Positions 1-7,036 of a DNA stretch of 14,935 bases are shown here, one piece after another (the stretch's first letter is position 1; every line of letters begins with the position of its first letter). Origin of the DNA: Spirochaetaceae bacterium (GTDB lineage: Bacteria; Spirochaetota; Spirochaetia; Treponematales; Breznakiellaceae). The translations under genes were made by a program, and so were the position numbers. Below the pieces are notes generated by a model. That model ran no database searches. It saw only the letters and a list, made by a program, of their open reading frames with translations, and was not told where the DNA came from. The stretch covers positions 1 to 14,935 of the forward strand of contig JAISOO010000062.1 in assembly GCA_031275595.1 (NCBI GenBank), given 5' to 3'.

Positions 1-139
1 GGGAACAGACGGAACATAACGCGGGACGGTAAACCGTATCCCGAATAGACAGTATGGGTCATGGCTTCCTTTTTTGCCTCCCTGCGGGTCAATATGGCAA
101 CAACACGGGCGGATTTTTACCCGCCGCTGTTATTCAGTT

Positions 140-148
140 TGCTACAAT
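140..148 (+). promoter_or_regulatory. possible extended -10 promoter upstream of efflux operon
   Basis: The string TG-C-TACAAT (TG at 140-141, TACAAT at 143-148) matches an extended -10 box. No good -35 is seen 17 bp upstream. It lies about 335 bp before the first gene and ahead of the hairpin repeat at 227-297, so a transcript from here would have to pass that hairpin. This is a weak pattern-only call. Confidence 0.22.
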
Positions 149-226
149 CCTGGAAAAAAAACAATAGTTTTCCAAAAAAAATACCAAAATTCCCGCAAAA
201 TTCCCGGGATATACGCAAGAAAAGGG

Positions 227-297
227 AACCACCAAGATGCACGGAAGGACACGAAGGAAAGCGGGGCTTCTTCCTTAGTGGGCGTCTTGGTGGTTTT
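227..297 (+). repeat. dispersed AACCACCAAG-type hairpin repeat, possible terminator
   Basis: The left arm at 227-240 (AACCACCAAGATGC) pairs with the right arm at 282-295 (GCGTCTTGGTGGTT) with a single G-T wobble. The interior is purine-rich (GGAAGG, GAAGGAA) and is partly complemented by CTTCTTCCTT. The right arm runs directly into five T residues, so on the + strand it could act as an intrinsic terminator for a gene left of the window. The same layout (AACCAC, CAC, GAAGGAA, then the reverse) recurs inside the MITE at 12224-12311, so the two are probably related repeat units. No inverted ends or target duplication were found around this copy. Confidence 0.7.
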
Positions 298-410
298 TCT
301 TCTTCCTTATTTATCGGCAGGGTATAGACCCTGCGCGGCGGATCAAGTACGGTGTAACCATGAAGTCGTTTATTTTTTTAATGGTAAAGGAGCAAAACGG
401 CCCCGTTGCC

Positions 411-465
411 CTCTTTCCAAAGCCGGTGTCAAAAAAACGGGGGGGGCTTTGAAACCAGTTCATGC
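411..465 (+). repeat. leader hairpin of the TTTTGRAAC-GYTTC repeat family (copy A)
   Basis: TTTCCAAAGCC (414-424) pairs with GGCTTTGAAA (445-454) with one bulged C. The loop contains an A7 run followed by a G8 run (439-446). After the stem comes CTTTGAAACCAGTTC (447-461), and ten bases later the AAGGAGG ribosome-binding site of the first gene. The same arrangement (CCTCTTT, CAAA stem, ..TTTGAAAC..TTC, then Shine-Dalgarno) is found ahead of the TraX gene at 11041-11100. It could be a mobile REP-like unit or an mRNA 5' structure. Confidence 0.55.
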
Positions 466-482
466 GGCGTAAGGAGGTCCCC

Positions 483-1811
483 ATGCGGTCCGTTTTTCCG
501 GGTGTTTTTTTTCTATGGCTCTCCATATCCCCGGCGGTTTTCGCGGAAGGACCGGATTCCGCTGTCCCGGCGGCGCCCCCCGCGTTAACCCTGGAGGCGG
601 CGGTGGAGCGGGCGGTAGCCCAGAGTATCAGCCTGCAAATCAACGCCATTGACCTACAGACCGCCAAAAGAGAAGCGGACACCCTCTGGGCCCAGTTTTT
701 CCCCAGCCTCACCATCGGCGCGGGGGTGAGCTACGCCGCCAGCCCCCTGACCGAAAAAAACGCCCAGACCTCATCCAGGGACCCTGTTACCTATACCCTG
801 AATTTCAGGGCATCCATCAGCCTGAACGAACGGATCCTTACCACCCTGGAACGGATCAAACTTTTGTATCAAAGCCGGTTTTTCAGCTATGAACAGGCCC
901 GGCGGCAGATAGAAATCCAGGTAAGCCGGAGCTTTTACACCCTGCTTGCCCAAAAGGAAAATATTTCCATCCGGGAAGAGGTGTTAAACCTGGCGGAGTT
1001 ACAGCTCGAAAAAAACCGCATCTCCTTTGAAAACGGTTTTATCAGCAACCTGGTTTACCTGCAAAGCCGGCTCAGCGCGGAAACGGAAAAACTCAACCTG
1101 AACCGGGCCCGGACCGAATACAATTCCTCCTTACGGGAATTTCTCATGCTGCTGGGTTATGATCAAAATGCCGAGACCCGCCTGGAAGGAACCATCGAAG
1201 CGATCCCCTTTGATGCCGATCCGGAACAGCTCATCCGGGAATACCTTCCCAAGCGGCCGGATATTATAAGCCAGCGGCAGAAGATTGAACAACTGGAAAA
1301 TACCCGGACACAAACCTTCCTGACTTCCCGGGGGCCTTCGATAAACCTCTCCGCTTCCTATGATGGGAACTATTTCCGGGAGTTTACCGATAATCTCAGC
1401 GGAAGCATCACCGTGGCAATCCCCCTGGACGGCTGGATTCCGGGAACCGTGAAGGATCAGGCCCTCCGGTCCGCCCGGGCGGAGGTGGAAAAGGCCAAAC
1501 TGGAACTAAAAAATATTGAGGACACCGCCCGGACCGGCATTCGTTCCACCTCGGCCCAGCTCCGGGATTCCTGGACCGGTATTGAGATATCCCGGCTCCG
1601 GGTGGAGATAGCCGAACAGACCTATGAGTTAACCGAAGAGGGTTTCCGGAACGGAACCGTGGAATTGCTCACCCTGGAAGATACCAGAAACCGTATGGCC
1701 GAAGCCAGGCAGCAGCTTTTGACCGATGAATTGAACTATCAAACCATGATCCTGGACCTGGCCGCCGCCCTCAACATTGATTGGAGGGAGTTTTTGAGGA
1801 GCAGCGGGTGA
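483..1811 (+). CDS. TolC-family outer membrane efflux protein
   Basis: This is the outer-membrane and periplasmic exit duct of a tripartite RND pump. The 442-residue product begins with a clear Sec signal peptide (MRSVFPGVFFLWLSISPAVFA, then EG), as expected for an outer-membrane protein. The rest shows the two tandem outer-membrane-efflux repeats of the TolC family: long amphipathic helices around residues 110-210 and 325-430, including YELTEEGFRNGTVELLTLED and a C-terminal LAAALNIDW typical of family ends. The start at 483 is chosen because AAGGAGG at 471-477 sits 5 bases before it and the signal peptide begins there. An in-frame ATG at 462 would put extra residues ahead of the signal peptide and overlap that site. 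The last bases overlap the adaptor gene (GTGA). Being first in the operon, ahead of adaptor and pump, matches the spirochaetal besC-besA-besB order as I recall it. The exported substrate cannot be told. Confidence 0.92.
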   Translation: MRSVFPGVFFLWLSISPAVFAEGPDSAVPAAPPALTLEAAVERAVAQSISLQINAIDLQTAKREADTLWAQFFPSLTIGAGVSYAASPLTEKNAQTSSRDPVTYTLNFRASISLNERILTTLERIKLLYQSRFFSYEQARRQIEIQVSRSFYTLLAQKENISIREEVLNLAELQLEKNRISFENGFISNLVYLQSRLSAETEKLNLNRARTEYNSSLREFLMLLGYDQNAETRLEGTIEAIPFDADPEQLIREYLPKRPDIISQRQKIEQLENTRTQTFLTSRGPSINLSASYDGNYFREFTDNLSGSITVAIPLDGWIPGTVKDQALRSARAEVEKAKLELKNIEDTARTGIRSTSAQLRDSWTGIEISRLRVEIAEQTYELTEEGFRNGTVELLTLEDTRNRMAEARQQLLTDELNYQTMILDLAAALNIDWREFLRSSG

Positions 1812-2809
1812 AAACCACCAAAGCCTCCAGGGCGGTAACGGTGATTATTATTTTTGTTATGATCATTATTGCCGCCTTGATCTTCTTTACCTATCGAAAT
1901 CGGCTCCTTCTATCGGGCGCCGGGGGAGCGGCCCCGGCGGCGCAGAGCGGCGGTCCTCCGGGGGGCGGTCCCGGGGGGACGCCGCCGGGAGGGGACGGGC
2001 AGCGGGGTGGGACATCCGGCAGGAACGCCACCGCGGTCCGGGTTGCCCCGGTGAGACAGGGGACCATAGAAAGATACCTCGCGGTCAATGGGGACGTGAT
2101 TATGCGGACCCAGGTTTCGATTTTTCCTACCGTTGGGGGAAAGCTCACCGAAATCCGGCTTCAGCCGGGAGATACGGTTTGGAAAGGTCAAACGGTAGCC
2201 ATGGTGGATCCCTCCCGGCCCGGGGAAGTTTATTCCCAAAGCCCCGTGGTTTCTACTATTACCGGGACGATCCTCCAGGCCCCGGTTAATCCCGGAGACA
2301 CCGTTTCGGCCCAAACCCCCATATACCTGGTGGGGGATCCCAAGAGTCTGGTGGTAGAGACCTTTATTCCGGAACGGTTTGCCACCGTCATCCGCCGGGG
2401 CCTGGAAGCCCAGGCCGCCTTTGAGGCCATGAGCGGGGAGATCTTTTCCGCCTCGGTGGATGAGATAAGTCCTATTCTGGATCCCGCCAGCAGAACCTTG
2501 AAGATACGGCTCCGCTTTACCCGCGAGGATCCCCGGATCAAGGCGGGGATGTTTGTAACCCTCAGCCTGGTAACCGGGTCGGCTGTGGATATACCGGTCA
2601 TCCCCCGGGAGGCGGTGATCAACACCTACGGGTCCTGGATAGTTTTTGTGGTGGATCAAAATAACCGGGCGGAACGGCGGGAGGTAACCCTGGGACTGGA
2701 AAATGAAATCCTGGTGGAAGTTACCTCCGGGGCAGTCCTGGGGGAAATGGTGGTGATCGCCGGTCAAAATTTCCTTACCGATAAGGATCCGGTCAGGATA
2801 ATCGACTAG
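1808..2809 (+). CDS. RND efflux periplasmic adaptor (membrane fusion protein), hairpin-less type
   Basis: This adaptor links the inner-membrane RND transporter with the outer-membrane channel. The GTG start at 1808 overlaps the upstream stop (GTGA) and has GAGGAG 6 bases upstream. A TTG frame extension to 1781 is less likely. The 333-residue product has one N-terminal membrane anchor (about residues 10-29), then a Gly/Pro/Ala-rich tether (about 36-72). The two half-motifs of a lipoyl domain follow at about 105-135 (GGKLTEIRLQPGDTVWKGQT) and 146-177 (TGTILQAPVNPGDTV). After these come the beta-barrel (about 180-265, with RIKAGMFV) and the membrane-proximal domain. Only about ten residues separate the lipoyl halves, so the alpha-helical hairpin found in AcrA-type adaptors is absent. 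Reduced adaptors of this sort are known from spirochaetes (Borrelia BesA). The next gene starts 8 bases after the stop. Confidence 0.9.
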   Translation: MKTTKASRAVTVIIIFVMIIIAALIFFTYRNRLLLSGAGGAAPAAQSGGPPGGGPGGTPPGGDGQRGGTSGRNATAVRVAPVRQGTIERYLAVNGDVIMRTQVSIFPTVGGKLTEIRLQPGDTVWKGQTVAMVDPSRPGEVYSQSPVVSTITGTILQAPVNPGDTVSAQTPIYLVGDPKSLVVETFIPERFATVIRRGLEAQAAFEAMSGEIFSASVDEISPILDPASRTLKIRLRFTREDPRIKAGMFVTLSLVTGSAVDIPVIPREAVINTYGSWIVFVVDQNNRAERREVTLGLENEILVEVTSGAVLGEMVVIAGQNFLTDKDPVRIID

Positions 2810-2817
2810 GAGAAACG

Positions 2818-5800
2818 GTGAATATCCCTAAATATGCGGTAAAACGGCCGGTTACCATCGTGGTCCTCTACGCCTTGGCTATGGGGGTAGCCGCTACCCT
2901 GGTCCCGAACCTGGCGGTGGACCTCTTCCCCTCCACCACGAGGCCGGTGCTATCGGTATATACCTCCTTTCCCGGGGCGGGACCCGCCGATGTGGAGCGG
3001 AATGTTACGGACCCCCTGGAAAAAGTCCTGGCCTCTTCCCAGGGGCTTACGGAAATGACCTCCAATTCCTCCTTTGAGTCCAGTTTTATCAACCTCAATT
3101 TTGCCTACGGCACCGATATGGACAAGGCCATGGCCGATGCCCAGACCCTAGTGAGCCGCCTGGCCAATTCCCTCCCCGACGGGACGGGAAGTCCCGTGGT
3201 ACGGCGTTTCGATATGTCCGCCATGCCCATCATGCGCCTGGTGGTCCGGGGAAACTATCCCCCGGATCAGCTCAGGATCTTCGCGGAAGACGAAATCCAG
3301 GCGGGCATAGAACGGATTGAGGGGGTCGCCGCCGCGGAGGTTACCGGAGGTACTACCCAGATCATCAAGGTTGCGGTATCCCTGAACCGCCTGGCGGCCT
3401 TTAATTTGACCCTGAGCGATATCACCGGCGCCCTGCGGGGGCAGAACATCCTTTCCTCCGGGGGCAGCCTGACCCGGGGGGTTCGGGAGTACCAGCTCCT
3501 TACCCGGCAGGAACTCACCGCTATCGATCACATAAAACGGCTGGTGGTCAAGACCGTGGCGGTTCCGGAGGGGAATTCCGCCGTCGGGCAGGTGAACCGT
3601 GCCCAGGTGGTGCGCCTGGAGGACGTGGCCGAGGTAGCCCTGGCTTACAACGACAACTCCGCCCGGGTCTACGTGAACGGCCAAAGCGGAGTCTATATCC
3701 AGGTTACCAGTGAAAGCGACAGCAACTCCGTCCAGGTGGCGAACCGGGTCAGGAACGCCCTGGAGGGGATCAACGCGGAACTTCCCCGGGGGATAACCCT
3801 GGAAGTCCTCTCGGACAATACTTCCCTGATCAACGCCACCCTTAACCAGGTCTATTCCAACGCCTTTCAGGGAGCCCTTCTGGCCATGCTGATCCTCTTT
3901 GTATTTTTACGAAACATCAAGGGGACCCTGGTCATCGGCCTTTCCATCCCCATATCGATCCTCCTCACCCTGATGTTCATGTCGGTCTTTGGCTTTTCTC
4001 TGAACCTCCTCACCATGACTGGACTGATCCTGGGCTTGGGGATGACCGTGGACGCCTCCATCGTGATTCTGGAAAACGTCCATAACTATCGGGAACGGGG
4101 GGCCAAGCCGGAGATCGCCGCGATCCTGGGGAGCCAGGAGATGACCCGGGCAATCGTTACCTCCACCGCCACCACCCTCTGCGTCTTTGTGCCCCTGATT
4201 ATTTACAAAAACGATCTGGAAATGATGGGCCAGCTTTTTAACGACCTGATCTTTACCGTGGTGATCTCCCTCTCCTGCTCCCTGGTAGTGGCGGTTACCC
4301 TGGTACCCAGCCTCTGCGGTCCCATTCTCAAGCTCGATACCCGGCGGCAAAAACCCCTGAAACCGGGACTGCTCCGAAATATCGACAGGGCCATGGAGTG
4401 GTTCTTCCGGGCGCTGGATAACGGGTATAAAACCGCCCTGGATTACTGCCTGGACCACCGCTTGCTGGTGCTGTTCCTCGTTCTCCTCATCCTGGGCTAT
4501 TCCCTGCTGCAGTTCTCCGGCATCGGGATGAATATGTTCATCCGCAGCAGGACCGACGACTCGGTGAACATCAGTATCGCCATGCCCCAGGGGACGGTAA
4601 TCGAGGCCACCGAAAAGGTGGTGACTGCCCTGGAAGATATTATCCGGGAAGAGGTCGAAGGATACCGGAACCTCATCATCACCGCCCGGCGGAGCGGCCG
4701 CGCCCAGGGGAGCATCCAGATCACCCTCCCCCCTCCGGCGGAACAGATCGATACCCCCGGGAGGATCATCGAAAAACTCACCCCCCATATTTCGAACTTC
4801 CCCGGCAGCGAGATCACCTTCCGGGCGGGCCGAAGCATGGGGAACACCTCGGCGGTGGAAATCGCCGTCAGTTCCCGGGACGCCGAGGCCATCATGGTAA
4901 CCGCCGAGGAAATCCGGAACATCATGATCCGGTATCTGCCGGAAATTGAAAACCCCACGGTAAACCTGGACGAGGGGGCTCCCCAGATTCAGATCGATAT
5001 AGACCGGGAACGGGCCGCGGCCCTGGGGGTCTCCCCATCGGCGGTGGCCTCCGAAATCAGAACCGCCATGAACGGTACCACCGCAACCAGTATCTCCCAA
5101 GGGGATAAACTTATCAATGTGGAGGTGATGCTCCGGGATCAGGATCAGATGGGACTCCCCAATCTGGACGCTATTTTCGTAATGAGCCGCGGCGGCGCCC
5201 GGGTACCCATCGCCAATATCGCCCGGATCCTGGAAAACCGTTCCCCCGCCTCTATCCGCCGGGAGAATCAGGAACGGGTGGTCCGGATCTCGGGGGATCT
5301 GCCCCAGGGTATCGCCGCCACGGAGATGCAAAAACGCCTGGAAGCCACGGTGGAACAGTACCTTATCCCCCATGATGGGGTTACGGTACATTACCTGGGG
5401 GAGGCCCGGGAAATTGAGACCTATAACCGCCGTTTCCTCTTTATCATCGCCGCGGCGGTATTCCTGGTATTCGGGGTTATGGCCAGCCAGTTTGAATCCT
5501 TTGTAGATCCCCTGATCATTTTTTTTTCCATTCCCCTCCTCTTTATCGGGGTGATCTGGATCTACAAGATCGGCGGGGAGGCCATGTCCATGTTCTCAGC
5601 GGTGGGGGTGGTCGCCCTGGTAGGGGTGGTGGTGAATAACGGCATCGTCCTGGTGGATTATACCAACACCCTCCGGGCCCGGGGTATGCTGGTCCGGGAC
5701 GCCTGCCTGGAAGCGGGCCGGAACCGACTGCGGCCCATTCTGATGACCAGCCTTACCACCATCCTGGGGATGTTCCCCATCGCCTTTTTCCCCGGGGCCG

Positions 5801-5943
5801 GGGCGGATACCATCCAGCCCATCGGCAAGACCTTCGTGGGGGGCCTCACGGTGAGTTCCCTGATGACCCTTTTTGTTACCCCGGTGTTGTATTCGCTCCT
5901 CAATTCCCGGAGGGACAAGGGGAGAGGAAAAAGTGAGGGGTGA
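2818..5943 (+). CDS. RND family efflux transporter permease (AcrB/HAE1-like)
   Basis: This is a proton-driven inner-membrane pump and the motor of the tripartite system. The 1041-residue length is normal for the family. Starting from GTG at 2818 (AGGAGA 4 bases upstream), it shows TM1 (about 10-31) with DLFPSTTRPVLSV after it, the first porter domain, a TM2-TM6 block (about 348-500), TM7 near 548-570, the second porter domain, and TM8-TM12 (about 872-1030). The family signature SFPGAGPADVERNVTDPLE is present. TM4 carries GMTVDASIVILENV, with a single aspartate (D412) where AcrB has Asp-Asp. TM10 carries VVVNNGIVLVDY, with Asn940-Asn941 where AcrB has Lys940. Such VNN forms occur in Gram-positive SwrC-like and other HAE1 branches, so the pump is probably still active with a variant proton relay. 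The C-terminus is short and basic. Export substrates are not inferable from sequence. Confidence 0.95.
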   Translation: MNIPKYAVKRPVTIVVLYALAMGVAATLVPNLAVDLFPSTTRPVLSVYTSFPGAGPADVERNVTDPLEKVLASSQGLTEMTSNSSFESSFINLNFAYGTDMDKAMADAQTLVSRLANSLPDGTGSPVVRRFDMSAMPIMRLVVRGNYPPDQLRIFAEDEIQAGIERIEGVAAAEVTGGTTQIIKVAVSLNRLAAFNLTLSDITGALRGQNILSSGGSLTRGVREYQLLTRQELTAIDHIKRLVVKTVAVPEGNSAVGQVNRAQVVRLEDVAEVALAYNDNSARVYVNGQSGVYIQVTSESDSNSVQVANRVRNALEGINAELPRGITLEVLSDNTSLINATLNQVYSNAFQGALLAMLILFVFLRNIKGTLVIGLSIPISILLTLMFMSVFGFSLNLLTMTGLILGLGMTVDASIVILENVHNYRERGAKPEIAAILGSQEMTRAIVTSTATTLCVFVPLIIYKNDLEMMGQLFNDLIFTVVISLSCSLVVAVTLVPSLCGPILKLDTRRQKPLKPGLLRNIDRAMEWFFRALDNGYKTALDYCLDHRLLVLFLVLLILGYSLLQFSGIGMNMFIRSRTDDSVNISIAMPQGTVIEATEKVVTALEDIIREEVEGYRNLIITARRSGRAQGSIQITLPPPAEQIDTPGRIIEKLTPHISNFPGSEITFRAGRSMGNTSAVEIAVSSRDAEAIMVTAEEIRNIMIRYLPEIENPTVNLDEGAPQIQIDIDRERAAALGVSPSAVASEIRTAMNGTTATSISQGDKLINVEVMLRDQDQMGLPNLDAIFVMSRGGARVPIANIARILENRSPASIRRENQERVVRISGDLPQGIAATEMQKRLEATVEQYLIPHDGVTVHYLGEAREIETYNRRFLFIIAAAVFLVFGVMASQFESFVDPLIIFFSIPLLFIGVIWIYKIGGEAMSMFSAVGVVALVGVVVNNGIVLVDYTNTLRARGMLVRDACLEAGRNRLRPILMTSLTTILGMFPIAFFPGAGADTIQPIGKTFVGGLTVSSLMTLFVTPVLYSLLNSRRDKGRGKSEG

Positions 5944-5946
5944 GGA

Positions 5947-6999
5947 ATGAAGGAGAGGGAAGGGAGGAAGGTGAAGGCCGCAATTGTGGGGCTGGGAAGG
6001 ATAGGGAGTCTTTTGGAGGAGGATCCCTTGAGGGAGAAGCCCTGTACCCACGCGGGGGCCATACGTGCAGAAGCGGATTGCGTCCTCGCGGCGGGGGCGG
6101 ATACGGACGGAGAACGGCGGAGGCTTTTTGGGAAACGCTGGGGCTGTCCGGTTTATGCCGACGCGGAAACCATGTTGCGGGAAACTTCCCCGGACATCCT
6201 CCATATCGCCACCCATCCGGACAGCCATGGTTATTACTGCGCCCTGGCCGCGGCCTGCCATGTCCCCGTGGCGGTCTGCGAAAAACCCCTGGCGGATACC
6301 CTTGGGAGGGCCCGGAAAATCGCCGCCCTCCACAGGAGCGGGAAAATCAAGATCATCACCAACCATGAACGGCGTTACGCCGCCGATTACAGACAGGCCC
6401 GGACCATTCTAAAGGAAGGCCGCCTGGGTCGGGTCCTCGGGGTAAACGCCCGGCTCTGTATGGGAAAAACCCGCCGGCTCCTGGATGTACTCTGGCATGA
6501 CGGAACCCACCTGGCGGACGCCCTGATGTTTTTAAGCGGCTGCCGGCTGCGGCATAAAAAGGCCTGGGGAAGCCCCCTTTCCCGCGGAACAGGGACGGCC
6601 TTCCTTTTGGGATTCCTATACGGGTTGGGATCTGTCTCCAAAAGTCCCGCCCCGGCGAAGGCCGGGGATTCCTTTCAGGGGGATATCCCTTTCCTTTTTG
6701 AGGTGGGGGCGGAACGGGATCACCTGGTCTTTGAGCTGGAATTTTCCTGTTCCCAGGGCCGGCTCCGAATCGGCAACGGCCTCTTTGAGGTCTGGGAAAG
6801 CATCCCCAGCCCCTACGCTGAGGGGTTCCGATCCCTCACCAAAACCGAAACGGCCTTTACGGGCCCCACCGGCTACTTTGCCAACATGGTAAAAGACGCG
6901 GTCCGCTGTGTCCGGGACAGCGCCCATGAGCCCCGATCCGGCGCGGCCGACGGCCTTGAGGTGATCCGTTACCTCAAATCCATCCGGGCCTGGACCTAG
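5947..6999 (+). CDS. Gfo/Idh/MocA-family NAD(P)-dependent oxidoreductase
   Basis: This is a predicted cytosolic sugar or cyclitol dehydrogenase-like enzyme; the substrate is unknown. The 350-residue protein has an N-terminal Rossmann fold with GLGRIG (residues 15-20, the GxGxxG dinucleotide loop). The family EKP motif sits at 112-114 in VCEKPLADT, followed by NHERRYAADYRQA. A histidine-containing helix WHDGTHLADAL (His184, Asp185, His188) lies where the family places its catalytic residues. The C-terminal alpha/beta domain is complete. ATG at 5947 lies 3 bases after the pump stop, with GAGGGG 6 bases upstream. A GTG at 5971 starts closer to the Rossmann strand but has its purine-rich site only 3 bases away, so the start is uncertain by 8 codons. 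Close packing suggests co-transcription with the efflux genes, but no functional link is known. It converges on the FMN enzyme gene, with 37 bases between stops. Confidence 0.88.
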   Translation: MKEREGRKVKAAIVGLGRIGSLLEEDPLREKPCTHAGAIRAEADCVLAAGADTDGERRRLFGKRWGCPVYADAETMLRETSPDILHIATHPDSHGYYCALAAACHVPVAVCEKPLADTLGRARKIAALHRSGKIKIITNHERRYAADYRQARTILKEGRLGRVLGVNARLCMGKTRRLLDVLWHDGTHLADALMFLSGCRLRHKKAWGSPLSRGTGTAFLLGFLYGLGSVSKSPAPAKAGDSFQGDIPFLFEVGAERDHLVFELEFSCSQGRLRIGNGLFEVWESIPSPYAEGFRSLTKTETAFTGPTGYFANMVKDAVRCVRDSAHEPRSGAADGLEVIRYLKSIRAWT

Positions 7000-7036
7000 G
7001 TCGGGCGGTTAGAACCTTACCCCAGGAGGCCCGGTT

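Larger units (their letters stand above)
1..482. other. non-coding leader region
   Basis: No convincing gene is seen. Short frames in this stretch have no ribosome-binding site and read through the repeat hairpins. Besides the repeat at 227-297, it holds a small imperfect palindrome at 22-43 (CGGGACGGT / ACCGTATCCCG), which may be the end of an upstream transcript, and a 6-bp stem at 318-333 (CAGGGT / ACCCTG). AT-rich runs lie between 150 and 210. Confidence 0.6.

Noticed and set aside
74..472. 132-codon frame in the leader region
   Set aside because: It reads through the hairpin repeat at 227-297 and the poly-A/poly-G leader loop, has no Shine-Dalgarno and no known domain.
311..715. 134-codon antisense frame across the leader and TolC signal-peptide region
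   Set aside because: Overlaps a better supported gene start and shows no family features.
1910..2767. 285-codon antisense frame across the adaptor gene
   Set aside because: Low-complexity product, no ribosome-binding site, and fully inside a recognisable adaptor gene on the other strand.
3907..5391. 494-codon open frame antisense to the RND pump gene
   Set aside because: It mirrors a well-conserved transporter, gives a His/Gly/Asp-rich product with no domain, and arises from codon bias in GC-rich DNA.
7000..7036. Bidirectional terminator between the convergent oxidoreductase and FMN genes
   Set aside because: Only a weak 5-bp GAGGC/GCCTC pairing with a long loop and no T run.
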